DNA of 64,000 nt from the NCBI GenBank assembly GCA_900618425.1, contig UZAN01039688.1, forward strand, positions 8,298 to 72,297, given 5' to 3'. This stretch comes from Echinostoma caproni (Eukaryota; Platyhelminthes; Trematoda; Plagiorchiida; Echinostomatidae). Position numbers and translations under genes: made by a program. The notes under the pieces were generated by a model. The model saw only the letters and a list, made by a program, of their open reading frames with translations. It ran no database searches and was not told the DNA's origin. Below, in pieces: positions 47,231 to 59,207 of the stretch; positions within the stretch are counted from its first letter, which is position 1, and each line of letters opens with the position of its first letter.

Positions 47231-50200
47231 GGATAGTTGAATGCACACAAATATTGGGCTCGCAAAGAGAAAACTTCAATTCCAGCGCTTCTTTAGTGTA
47301 AGATGAACTGAAGGACCTAAGGAATGTGTGTAGAGATCGATTCCGAAGGACATACAGATCAAAATAGTTTTCATATTTCGATTGATGTACCCCATAAAAT
47401 TCATTGCTTGCCTAGACCGAAGCATAATTAAAGTAGATTGTTTTTATCTCTCCAAGCACTTTATTAAATATTACCTATTCAGTGGCAGTCCGTGAGTATG
47501 AAAATGAACTCCCTGGAATCTCAATATCCTCATTAATTTATTTTTTTGTTCTTTTCATGCTTTCCCTCTAAAGTGCCCCGCGTTTACGAAACCTGGTCTG
47601 TTCACTCGAGATAGCAACTTTTAAATGCTCTGCCTTGGCACGTAGATTCGCGTGTTATGCAGTCTGCGTCATTCTATTATAAATCTGTTTAGCGGGCTCT
47701 TATATCATCACGCTCTGTCAATTGTCGCCATGAAAACTGCCCTTGTACACTGTGATTAACACCCAGTACTTCCCAGTAGGTCCGAGTATAACTGTCTCTT
47801 ATTTTTATCATCATGATTTCCCAGAATTTTTCAATGTGGCATCAAAAGTAAGCCCGAACAGTTCAAAATAAGACCTCAGATTTTTGGTACTGATTGTAAG
47901 TGCTTAGAATTCACCGTTACATTTAGACCAATCGGTTATTAGAGATCAGTAAGCAGGGGATAACCACAGCTACGAGGGAATACTTTTCACTTATGACAAG
48001 TGATAACCGGAAACTGAAAATATTGTGATGTTGAATTACACAAAGCCGCATCGGAATGGGCTTTTAACCGGAACAAAACGGAGCCTCAAAGTATCAATTT
48101 TTAAGTGCGGAAGCAGGATACAAACGCGAAATTTTTATTCCAAAACAAGTCAGTGCAAATGCCGAAAACATTTTAAATACTTAGAACCATTTATTAATGA
48201 TGTGATAAAAATCCATAGAATGAATAAACCAACTTTCTTTTTAAGCACATTACGATAAGTATCATAAAACAGTGAAAGAACCCAAGTTCATTGAATTTAT
48301 TGACTAAAAATCATGCTATAATTAAACATGTATGTAGAAATTTATATTTACCTTTTTTGTCCTAAAATGCACAAAATTCCCCGAAAATTTCTGAACAAAA
48401 GTAGTACGTGTAAGTGTATTGTGTTCTCACTTTTCTAGAACAAGAGAAAAGCGAGTAGAAACGTTCCCCATATTCGGTTTGTTTTAGCGTAGTTTGCTGA
48501 TTAGAATCAAAACGAACTTTTTCCTAAATCGCTCCCTGTTAATGATACAATCACGAAAATTCACAAAAATTCCAGATGACTATTTTAAATAGCCTAATAA
48601 AACCACGTCATTTTGTACTTCATTGTGTATTTCACAATATCAATAAACTAAATCTAGAAACTGAGCGTAAACAAGGGTGTGTTAGGTTACTCATCTGTTG
48701 AATTTATGTGTTCAACGTACGTGCCCTGTAGGTATATATGCAGATATTTTATGATATGAAGTTTGGAGAAATCCCGTTCGGTTTTTTGCAGGTAATTCCT
48801 CCTACATTCAATATTGCTGTGATTTGGTTGAAAAGAAAATAATCATGCATCCTTGTGATTGTCCAGTAAAGTTTATAAATGAGCATTAATTTTGGACAAG
48901 AAAAACAAATAAAAAATCCTTAGAAGCAGACGATCATCCTGAATTACATAGATAGTCACCTACTTATTTATTTCACCAGTGTCAAACATTTCTCAAATTT
49001 CGGCTCGCTTTCATTGTAAATGATAAATTAGGTAAAATTGTCGGTAGTCATTCGTCGACAGAAGCTGTGATAAAATGTCGGCAACAGCTGCTTTGATATC
49101 ATCGGTTTGGCTTCTTCCATTTAAAAGTAGTCACTCGAGTAATCACTCGATTGTTTCGATGGCTGATTGCATCCTAGATAGGTTAATTTGTCATCTATTA
49201 TACAAGATGTTTATTTTTCTCGCAGCTTTCATACCTATTTTTAAATACATCACGACTGTCTACATTTATTGATTGATGAAAATTCGCCGCACCAATGCAT
49301 CAGTTCAACATGGGCTTCACTTGACTTCCGTCAAGAAGTTGCTATGAGATGGGCGAACATTGTTTAATTTTAGATGAACAATTTTACGGAAACTGCATAA
49401 TATTTAAGATGCACTCACGTTATCTTTTTGAAAAATCATGTGTCTTTTGTCTAAAATTCATCGAAAGCACTGAAAACGTATTACAGGCAAACAGTATAAA
49501 AAGCCGGATGTGACTTGAATTAATTATTGTCGATTTTGAATACTCATAATCAGAAACCAGATTTTTCTCACCCAGTATCCAGAGCAATTGGGATAAACTA
49601 ACTAAACGCTGAATAAGATTTTCGATTTTATGTTTTGCTTTACCAATGCAATCGGAATGTATGTTATCAACATCAGGTGTAGACGGGGTTGATGAAATTC
49701 CGATATCACTGACATCCAGCTAGGTTCATTCTCAGTGTGATCCATGGGATTAACAATCTGCTAATAATTCGTAACGGCGCCAAAATACAACAGCAGACAG
49801 ATTTCCACATAGTTACTTTTATTCAGGAATGATTGATGGAGAAGGATATCACATTGTGATACGTCGCGCAGGAACCAGATTCATAGCGAAAGTGTAACGT
49901 CTAACATTGCTTAGGATTTTTCCGTTTATGGACTATTGGAATCAGCAATCCTATAGATCATTACCTCATACTATGTCTATTTTTCAATAATTTCATTAAA
50001 ACATTGATCACGGTTTAACCTGCATAAATACAGACTACCACAAAACTCGTGACGGACTGAAAGAAGCTTAAACGTATCTAAAAATATAAAGTTTATCCAG
50101 TCTGGTAAAGGATTTTTCACATCTTACATTAATCTGTTTCGTTACGGTTTACCTAAACAATTTTCAAACGCCTCAGATTTGTGGCACTGTTTTTAAATCA

Positions 50201-50935
50201 CCTGCGACTTCCTATATATTTTGATGAGATCAGTTGTGGGAACGAACCGCGGACACGAGTAGCACGAAATACGTCTAATTTGGATTTCTGATTCACTATG
50301 AGATTGTACTGCGATCGCAGGACTATGTGCGTCACTGTTACATTTTATGACCACACTGAGTCACACGCGGTGAGGTCCTTTACGACTGCCATCCTTGGAC
50401 TGACTCATTGATAATGTGAACCACGTCCCTTTTTTCTTACTGGGAATCGAACAGGCAAAATTCTGCTTGGGATCAATACGCTCAAGGTCAATAGACAAAC
50501 CACTTTATGTGTGTGATCGTATGGGTTAAACCAAAACCCCAGGTAATATACATCCTACTGTACATTTTTACCCCTCTGGTTCACATTGCTGAATAAGAAA
50601 ACAAAAAAATAAATTGGGGAGAGGTAAAAATGAACATGAACGAACAATGGCCTGATTATTATCTGGTAGTTTCTCTCGTGAAGAAGAAAAATGTACAATG
50701 ATTTGCCTTTATATTTTACTGGAAAGCAGCACTGAACTAGCAGGACTGCGTTGGGTTCCTATCGGAATCAGTAGAATCCCACAAAGTACCCCTATCTCCG
50801 ATATCCTACTTCCTAACAGTACAAGATTCGTTGTGTAGGTTACTGGTTGCATTATTCTCAGTACAACCTATTACCAGTTTAAGTGACTTGGGTTTAATCA
50901 GCTGACTTTGTGTTGTCCTCAAATCCTCGGCTTTC
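47231..50935. other. Intergenic, nothing recognised
   Basis: AT-rich with short ORFs (77 codons at 48025-48258, 65 codons at 49075-49272), no motifs. Confidence 0.4.
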
Positions 50936-51365
50936 ATCACGTTTTTCCGCCCATCAGACGCAATAATCTATCTGATGCGGCCGCTTTGTTTACTACTACC
51001 ACGGGTAGCACGTGCACGGTAAACTGATAGTCGTCATAGTAGTAACTTGTGATATCTGTTGATGGGTGTGTGCTGCTGCATTTGTGACGTATTGGACACA
51101 CCATTCGGTGAGAGCCAACGACCACGGAGACGACGAGGATTATAATGCTGGTGTAATCGGGTGTGTTTGTGTGTGTGTGTTCGCACTTAAACTTGTTTCC
51201 TTATTCGCGATAGCGGGAACACTGAGAACAACCACGCATAAGCACACGTACACAGAGACAGACTGGAGGAAGAGGAGGAGGCAACCCACATGTCGCATAC
51301 TTGAATTAGTAACACACAGTGAAATGCACATGAACACACCTGCACGAGTTTTGCTTCAATTCTGA
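50936..51365. other. CpG- and GC-richer patch with GT microsatellite
   Basis: This block is visibly richer in CpG than its surroundings. It holds a GCGGCCGC site near 50978, an E-box CACGTG near 51009, and CATCAGA/TCTGATG as a small hairpin. It contains a (GT)n run at 51161-51181. A 99-codon plus-strand ORF (51066-51365) crosses the microsatellite and reads as low complexity there. It might be a promoter or first-exon region, but nothing proves it. Confidence 0.3.
51161..51181. repeat. (GT)n microsatellite
   Basis: GT run with one TTT interruption, directly visible. Confidence 0.85.
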
Positions 51366-51513
51366 AAACTGAGAGCCAGGCAGTTACCCCATTCTTCGTC
51401 AGATTATATTGCATTTTAATTTTGTTTGCAGTTGAGAAGATTAAATAAATGTTTTAGTCCGGATAGAAGTCTAATCCGGCTTAGAATTCCTATTCTCTTA
51501 TATTTTTCTTCGT

Positions 51514-51529
51514 CGTTACTATAGTAACG
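51514..51529. promoter_or_regulatory. Perfect 16-bp palindrome matching the RFX X-box
   Basis: CGTTACTATAGTAACG is a perfect palindrome. Its central 14 bases fit the X-box consensus RYYNYYWWRRNRAC bound by RFX factors, which drive ciliary genes in animals. It lies about 150 bases beyond the CpG-rich patch. A function is only inferred: no ciliary gene was identified next to it. Confidence 0.35.
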
Positions 51530-53413
51530 GAGATGAATCGTTAATCTACAACGCGAACAGTTGTTTGCATTTTCGAATACACTCCGCGCTTAAGTCAGTG
51601 ATTCAACAGGTTTACTCCAACAAATGTAAAGTATAAAATTAATTTACCTACTTTGGTTTTGCATGCAAATTTGTTTCTTTTCTTTCGACGCCATGCATTG
51701 GTTGTAAGTAGATTATAAGAAGGGAGAAGCAACTCATCAAAAGATAACATAATAAACACAATAAAACAGGATAGATAACCACCGGTCATTAGGTTTGAAC
51801 ACAGAAACTCCGGGATGATATAATGGCGGTCTCAGGCGCTCGATCGAATGCAAAATTTCCTTAACAAATTATTCCTATCGTAACCGTGTGTCCAGAGTAC
51901 CGACAGGATCTGTAGCTAACGTGAAACAGATTCAGTAAAATTGTGAGCTAACCAGAGATCCGCTGTCCGATCAATGACAAATAAAAGACAATCAGAGAAA
52001 TGCAGTAGTACATTGGATATAGATCGAGTCATACCTTCTGCGAACTCCTCCACATTGAGCAATGCATTCCTTTTTGTTGGAAGATAGAGGAATTTTCCGA
52101 TAATCATTTTTGTTTTAGTTGATGTCTTTTGACCGCTGATTGAAAGCTGTTCGAATCGCGTTCATTATCGCAGATGAAATTAAATATATTAAACGCATTT
52201 ATGTTTTTAGATTATCTTCATCCATCTTTTCGCCTGGAAAAATATCAAAATGGAATTCAATAATTGTCTTTATATTTGTACTACTTAGGAGTAACTATGC
52301 TATGATTGCTTTCCATTTTTTGGCAGACCGTTTTTGAGACTTCATTTTCACGTATGAGCTTCCAGTCTTCTAGTGATCCATACATTCTGGAAGTATTTGA
52401 CTTAAATTTCGCCCTCATGAGATTACATGGATACTTCGTATCCACTATTCCAACTGATATGTGAACTCCCACTGTACTGTCCCTGTGCCAACAAACTGAA
52501 GCTATAGGTGGCTGAAATTACTGATTCAGATTACGTCACCAGCGGTCAATCAGGTTTTTGGGGGGTAGCCCCAGGAAGGACACATTTGAGTGACTCTAAT
52601 TTAGTTGGCTTTTAGATCACTCGTTTCCTATGGTAAAACGCATTCCAGTATGTTTTGTCCCGCAGCGTTGTCCTTTGAATCGCCGTTTTATTATTAAAGT
52701 AAATAATCTAGTATGCAGTAGATTGGCGACAAGAGGATTACAAGCGTTGTACTCCTGTTGTCAAACAGAAAAATACACAAGCACTGCTAGGAGAGTGGTT
52801 GTCGGTAGAGTGCTGCTTTCAGTTTACAAATTTTTAAGCTTCTACTGTTTAGGTACTAGGTCATTCATACTGCATTTTAGTATCGGCCACGCGAATCAAA
52901 GGTTTCGTGTAACCACTAAGTAGCACACTGTGTTTCAGAGAGGTATTTCAGTTATTACCTTCGGTGTTATATATGTGTAAACTTGAATTAAATGGAATAC
53001 CCAGAGATTGAAAAATAATATGTGAAATAATTTTTGTCTACTGGTGTTCAGAAAAACTGTAAACACGGAGAACTTTGTTTTCGGTAGTTATCTTCAAGTA
53101 TTTGCATGTATTGGTCGGTAATACTACTTCGTGTATTGTGTTGTGCATAACTTATGCAAGCACTGGAGCTCACATTTCAGTTTGAAAAATCATACGTGCT
53201 AACCGTCACAATGTACATAACAAACTATGAAAGTTTCGCAGATATGAGGATATTTCATAACCCAATGTTAAGACAAAGTTCACTTATTGTTTGCTCTTTG
53301 TTTATGAGTACACAAGCAAGATACGGTATAGTTGCATTGCGGTAAGCATTAATTCGAGATGAAATTTGGCGGAAGTGGGAGCGTGTTGAATGATGGGAAA
53401 GACATCGTGTCAG
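51530..53413. other. Intergenic, nothing recognised
   Basis: The longest ORF is 97 codons (52630-52923, plus), without motif. No supported feature. Confidence 0.4.
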
Positions 53414-54790
53414 TTATGCGTGCAATTGGTGGTCAGTATCTGTGAGAATACTCTCAGCAAATTTCACACAGGAAGTTACATGATATTCTGAAAGCTTTAA
53501 AACTAACGCATTCACCAGAATAGAACAGACGCGACTAATAACGGTTAGACCGCGGCGTACGACTCTAAAAGCCTGTTTGAGTAAGCCAGAAAAAATGAAT
53601 AGGGAACAGTAGAGTAAGATGGGTAAAACACACTGATATACAAAGGTNAAAGGTAGAAACAACTGACTGGGACGAACGAAACTGCTTCAGCTTTCGTATT
53701 TTAAATGATAGGCGCCGCAGTTTACCAATGCAATTATGGATGTGAGTTGACTAATGAAGATTGCTATCTATGGTTACACCAAGATATTTGACAGAGTTCA
53801 CTCTGTATAAAGGATTGTTATTACTCACTGTGGGGTCTGTCGGATATGGGGGGCGAGCAAAACTATATAAACACTCAACACATTTACTGGGTTTCAGGGT
53901 TAGCCCCGATGAGGAGGAGAATGACTGAATTCGATCAAGATTGTTGGTGAAAGAACTTAGATCAGAATAAGCAGAAATGGGCTGGCACAACACGAAGTCA
54001 TCTGCATATTTCAAACTTCGTGCTGGAGAAACACGGAATATCACAAATATAAGTGGAAAATAAGTATGGGGATAGCACAGCTCCTCGAAGAACCCCGGAG
54101 TTGTTGACTAAGGGTTTCGATGTGGCCTTCCCCAATCTAGTGGTTTGTACTTTATCAGTAAAATAGTTGGATAACCAAGCTAACAACTGCTTGGGGCATT
54201 CAAACAATTAAAGTTTTTGTAAGAACTTAGATCTACGAATGGACTCAAACACAGAAGAGCAGTGCAGAAGAACACATCGAACTGACTTACCAGAGTTGTT
54301 CAAAGACTTAGTGATAACATGAATGAGACTGCGCCCAAGGTGGACCTATTAGGCTTGTAAGCAAACTGATGGATCACTGGGAATTTTTATAGACTTCTGA
54401 AGGCGTTTGAGTATGGCCTTTTCAGTCAATTTAAGAGCTAAAGATGTTAATGCTATGGGGTGAAAACGTTTGGAGAGGATAGAAGATTTGGATGCTTTGG
54501 GGACTGGTATGATTATGACCGGCCTCCAACAGTCGGGGAAAGTGGAAGAATTAAGAGATTCATTGACATTTGAGGTAATTGCTCCAGCAGGGAAAGCAGT
54601 ACCAAATTTGAAGAGGGCTGGATGTAAGTCATAAGGTCCTGCAACAGAAGACGAATTGCAGCTTTTTAGAAGTTTTAACACATCACAATATGAGAATGGA
54701 TCCACGTTATAAACATTTTGTGACGAGTAGGTAGGAAGAATGTCCGATGACTGGCATAGGAATGCGACATTTAGATCATCAGTGTCCATA
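53414..54790 (-). pseudogene. LINE reverse transcriptase, frameshifted
   Basis: The fingers frame (54789-54349) has GPYDL at residues 51-55, PVPK at 95-98 and FHPIALTS at 109-116. QFAYKPNRSTL follows around 54360. A further shift gives SGKSVRCVLLHCSSVFESIR, where motif A should read like LDYSSAFDSI, so the aspartate is His. The next frame gives WLSNYFTD and GVLRGAVLSPYLF. A shift near 54010-54040 leads to SLKYADDFVLC (YADD at 53997-54008, intact), SGLTLKPSKC and VKYLGVTID. The last frame, YQCVLPILLYCS to the end, is the usual C-terminal helix and contains the N at 53648. It is non-functional as it stands. Confidence 0.85.
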
Positions 54791-55274
54791 TCTACTTTCG
54801 ACCGTAATTTCTTCCTTCCACAGAGAAGTCTTATACCTTTTCACAGGTGCTGGCTATTCCCAGTACTCAGAATTCGATCAAAGAGTAATGTGTTCAATCT
54901 ATTTACTTCAACTTTGATAAGCCTGGACAAATACCTGACAGCTCAAGCGTTGTAAGATTTTACTCACGTTCCTTTTGTCGTCGCAGCGACTTTAGTAGGG
55001 GAGAGTTTATCATTCCGTTGGACACATAGAGACTTTGAACAGGGCAGCAGTAATTATATGTGCCATTGATTATTTGGGTGAATAGAGGAACACACGTGAA
55101 TAGAGAAGAAGGAGATGATGAAAACCATAAAGAGGTCTGACCGAGAGTTTCATTCAGGGAGAAACATCCGTATGTGAGAGGTTACGAAAACGAAATCTGA
55201 CGTGCTCAGATCGGGAGAAAGATTTGTATGCACTGTGTGAATAAACTTTACGTAGAACTAAGAGTAAGCAGCGG

Positions 55275-55882
55275 TCACTGGAGGAAATAGGTGCTTTCAG
55301 TGCTAAAGAAAAAAAGGGTTGGGTTGGTGGTAATAACTCTGTCTAATATAGAGTTACCTCTTGTTGGAGAGTGACAAATATCTGTCATACCCAATGATAA
55401 CAGCCGATAAGTACTATTATGGTTGAGGTCGTCAACGACTATATACAGTTTAACATCTAAACTTGGGGCAATAAATGAAATGAATGAGTCGAAGAAAGAC
55501 ATAGGATCGGACTGTGTACAGTAAGGGGCTATATACAAGTTAGTCAAAATTGTGAGTAAAACGGGAAAATCTAGGGTGACACTGTATAATTAGTCACTCA
55601 ATACCTTTTGAGCAGTACTGAAAAATAACATGGGACGTCACACCAGGAAACGTGGACATATGTGGCCACACACCCTCCAGTCGTTTTTCTTCCGGTTCCA
55701 CGATCCTGTCGGTAAACTTGAAAACCGTCTATTGACACTAGAGGGTCATCTATATCCTCATTCAACCAGGATTCTTGAACACAGACAGCACACGTGTTTA
55801 GATGAATTCTTGATTGGACACTATTTAAATCCGACATTTTGGGAAACAGGGACTGAGTGTTAATGCTGACCAATGAAGGGAA
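55275..55882 (-). pseudogene. LINE APE-type endonuclease, frameshifted
   Basis: The first frame (minus, to 55598) has SINTQSLFPK, the strand with the catalytic Asn, then VQESWLNEDIDD with the metal-binding Glu (residue 117 of the 174-codon frame). YRQDRGTGRKTTGGCVATYV follows, the 'RxDRxxxxGGGV' strand. The second frame (55547-55275) has LYIAPYC, then YIVVDDLNHNS, where the usual GDFN/GDLN reads DDLN, then SPTRGNSILDRVITT. The final SDH motif was not found. The first 80 codons of the long ORF (56122-55883) do not resemble endonuclease. Order and motifs fit the apurinic-endonuclease fold that nicks target DNA in LINEs. Confidence 0.8.
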
Positions 55883-56130
55883 AGTCATCTTTGACAGAGG
55901 GATGTAATCAAGGGCAACTTGCCATCCTGCACGCTTGCGTTTTTTTGTCCAGCCTAGACATTGAGAAACTGAAGTCGCACAAACCGCCGAACCATCGAAG
56001 CATGTCCTGACATGTTTGAAACAAATAATATCGTCTCGTGAGTAACGACGACACATGATAGTGAGTGAAAATGAGAAAACTCCCACAACGTGACGGAGAG
56101 CATGTAAGTGTAGCGCTGCCAATCGAAGGG

Positions 56131-56799
56131 CATGCGAAACAACTTATCAGATAGCTTACGCTCTTGTTGCATGAATTTGTGAACAATTTTAGATATACAG
56201 TCAAACCTGTGACCACAATAAGTGGTTAGGGCGAAATAGGGTGAAAGAGGATGAACTGTATTTGAAATGGGAAAAATGAAACAGGTTGGAAGGTGTAAAT
56301 GAAAACTTAGGCAACGGGAAGGGCAGAAAACGGAAGCAGTGTTTGCAAAGAATATGAGATAGGCACTTTCTGTCATCATGGTAACAGTAACACTTGCAGC
56401 ACCTGGTCGATAGTGGTCACACGATTGAAAATATAAAAGATATTTTCACACACATCTGAATCCAGAACCAAAATGCTGAACATGAGTTGCATCATAACCC
56501 TCAAGAATCAGTTCAAAGAGTTGTATAAGAAGTTTCTGATGTTTGTAACTTCGTGGCAATTAGGATGGTGAAACCAGAATTGTAGGTGAAAGGAATTATC
56601 AAGGTAAATATACAGGGTATGGGTTCAATCACGTAAAATGGACATAATGGGGAATAAATGTAGCTCTGGGTGCGGATACTGCTGTTCACGAGTTCTCCAA
56701 GTTCGGAGAACAGGCACAATAAATCGACAAGTATTTTTTCATAATCGAAACGGATTCAGCTATGGGGCAGGTATTATAATCACTACAAGGGGGCAGTCA
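56131..56799. other. Possible LINE 5' region, otherwise unrecognised
   Basis: Overlapping minus-strand ORFs (56379-55954 and 56216-55908) precede the endonuclease but show no ORF1 motif such as CCHC or a coiled coil. Nothing else seen. Confidence 0.3.
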
Positions 56800-57060
56800 T
56801 ACCTAAAGGGGCTACGCGACACCAACCACTAATTAGATCTGATATGAGCTTTGTAACGTCTAATGGCAACTGCCTTCGCGAAAAGTCGGAAAAGTGCATT
56901 TCTGAGACTGTTATCTTTCGCGTGTGACGGGCCATTGAATTGGATGGAAGCTCGAACTCCTTAAACGCCGTATTCCTCGGTAGATAAATAAGCGTTTCTC
57001 TCAATTGGATTTGGTGGGCATTCGCTTAGTTTCGAGTAAGAGAGGCAGCATCACAGGATG
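56800..57060 (-). pseudogene. Penelope-like element remnant (third copy)
   Basis: Read on the minus strand, the stretch begins with TKRMPTKSN, matching KRMPTESN at the start of the nuclease region in the 27.6-28.1 kb copy. Shared DNA upstream includes ATGCTGCC. Soon after it reads SNSMARHTRKI, like the 'SxIARHxxxTGH' segment that follows the GIY-YIG core, implying the core itself is deleted. It is short and heavily diverged. Confidence 0.45.
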
Positions 57061-59188
57061 TTGCAGTTGCCTGATGTATTCATAAATTTAGTTGAACTAC
57101 TAATGAGTAGCCAAAGTATAATAATAATAATCAAATTGGACAAAATTCCACATTGTCCACAGCAGAATCTAATGCACATTCCATGGACTAGTCTGTCTAT
57201 TTTCCTTCCTGAACGCATGTCTGCTTAGTGATGGCAAAAACATCGACACTTAAACTTTTGTGAAACTTGCTTGGATTGGTCGATGATTTTAACTTATTAA
57301 AAATAAATTATTTTTTTTCTCGATATTGAACAATCTCAAAGTTCGAATATTCCCATGACTCGTTTTCTCTTGATATTTATGGCGGGAAATGAGTGAGAGT
57401 TAGTCATGCTTCCTGAGTGCTAATTGATTTCATGGATTCTTGCCACCAGTATTATTCCAGTTTATTTTACTTCTAATTCGAGGCAATCGTTACGGGTAAT
57501 TCTCTGAATAATATGAAGCTTTATCCTTTGGTTTTGAAAGAACTCTCCATAGGCAGGCGGTCGGTTTGTGCACAACTTAGGTTCTTTGTGGCCTTAACAG
57601 TCTTATTACTATTTCCCCAATTTCCTTGCTGATGTGTTCTAGTTTTGATATCTTGAAGGTTGCGAATGTGTCATTAACATTTCGGAACCACGGTTTTGGC
57701 TGGATTCTCAGTATCCTTTGCTTCTGCAACTCTTACATCACGGCTTTGGCTGTCTCCAGATAATGGTGAGTCCATTGGAGTCCCTCTCCGATGCTCCATA
57801 TTTATAGGGATTCAGCATATGGAAATAACTTTCATGGTGGACGAAATTGTATGCATTGGGCCTCCTCAGGACAATCCTACTAACCTCAGTAACTAATCAG
57901 TTACACGTTCCCTTCAATCAAAATAATTAGATTTATAGATAAGTATTTCACAGAGGGAAGTTGATGACTGATTGACTGCATCAGCTGCGTTGATTGCCTC
58001 GGTATTCTGGCAAATCATTTTGATTTTTATTGTTTTAAAATGTCTAAAGTGAATATTTTGAAGGAATATATATAAATAAGTTCTACATGCCTCCATTAGT
58101 TAGTTAAAGTACCACTGGTCAATGAAGCACGCTTTTAGGATTTTCAATCCTTGTTAGAAAACCTTAAAACGTGATGCTAACAAAATCTTTCGGGAATTAG
58201 GTAGCTCATGAAGCGTATTTAGCACAATTTTGATTGTTCAACTTACGCATGAGGGGTTCACTTAAGGTAAACCCGACAATCTAAGATACTTATCAATCAG
58301 TCTCTTCAAAATCTATTAAACGGTACACAACTGCCTAAGGTACGGTACACCGAGTCAGTTGCTTGTCACAGATGTCTTGAACACTGGATAAAGCACGCGA
58401 GTGTACCAGAATGAATTTAATGACAAATATTGCGGAACGTTCAAGAGTGCCATGTGTGCACAATTGATGCATAGTTCTTCAGTAAAGTGTTTTAAGGTTT
58501 TGGGAAAGGAAGATGAGTTTACGTCTGGATTGATTTTAAGTCATACCCCTATCACCATAAATGCTTACAAGACCAATATACTAAACGTCCAAATATATCA
58601 TTTTGATGGTAACTTTGGAACTAACCACAATTAACGAGAGTCATGTGGAAACCGGTTTCACGAATGTGACGTTATATGAAATAGCTCCCGTATGCTGACC
58701 GGTCCCCAAAGGAGGAGAGTTAAAAGGAATGAAAGGGGACACATTACCAACCGATTTAAACCTTCTTGCTAGCAGATTTTCAATCCGATTGATTAGAAAT
58801 CACGGTTGACAGCAAAGTGTACATTTTGCTGTATAAACTTTGTGTGAGACAACATCACATTTTCACACTCATCAGATGCTGCCAAATCTGATTGTTCGTC
58901 ATTGGTAATCAAAATTCTCTTTCAGTGGCATGCATTTCAGACCGATGACCACCGTATTTGTCTCCTAATTTCTGAAAAACCATCCATCACGAGCTATTCT
59001 ACGTCAGTAGCATTTTATTCCTTCCCGTGCACTCATTTATCAGCAGATTGTGTGATTTTCACACGGATTCTTGTATGATCTATGCTCAGGAGATCTTCAT
59101 AGACAACCCATAGTCTATTCATTCTGATTTATCTCCATGTCATTCCGAAACTTCGACTATGCCCAGTTTTTACCGCATTCCCGCTGGC
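57061..59188. other. Intergenic, nothing recognised
   Basis: Short ORFs only (66 codons at 57696-57896, 77 codons at 58401-58634), no motifs. Confidence 0.4.
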
Positions 59189-59207
59189 ATATATATATAT
59201 ATATATA
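59189..59207. repeat. (AT)n microsatellite
   Basis: Nineteen bases of uninterrupted alternating AT. Confidence 0.9.

Larger units (their letters stand above)
53414..56130 (-). mobile_element. Near-full-length but frameshifted LINE (APE endonuclease plus RT)
   Basis: On the minus strand the pieces run in order: endonuclease N-terminal half (about 55882-55598), endonuclease C-terminal half (55547-55275), RT fingers (54789-54349), motif A region (54349-54208), PQG-like loop (54207-54010), YADD palm (54044-53751) and C-terminal helix (53662-53414). At least five frame changes or stops separate them. The RT wording (QFAYKPNRSTL, RFHPIALTS, GAVLSPYLF, KYADDFVLC) differs from the CR1-like LINE at 0.9-3.1 kb, so it is another clade. 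The 5' boundary is uncertain. Sequence between 55883 and about 56380 may be 5' region of the element. Confidence 0.85.

Noticed and set aside
51066..51365. 99-codon ORF as a protein-coding gene
   Set aside because: The centre is a translated GT microsatellite (CVCVCV) and the flanks match no pattern.
52724..52745. TGGCGAC string as an LTR-retrotransposon primer-binding site
   Set aside because: No LTR ends, no polypurine tract and no gag/pol remnants nearby.
53414..56130. The minus-strand LINE as an intact, active element
   Set aside because: At least five frame changes and a replaced motif A aspartate rule this out.
57750..57775. Six-base micro-exon ATAATG between CTCCAG and GTGAGT
   Set aside because: Splice-like strings this short arise by chance, and no partner exons were found.
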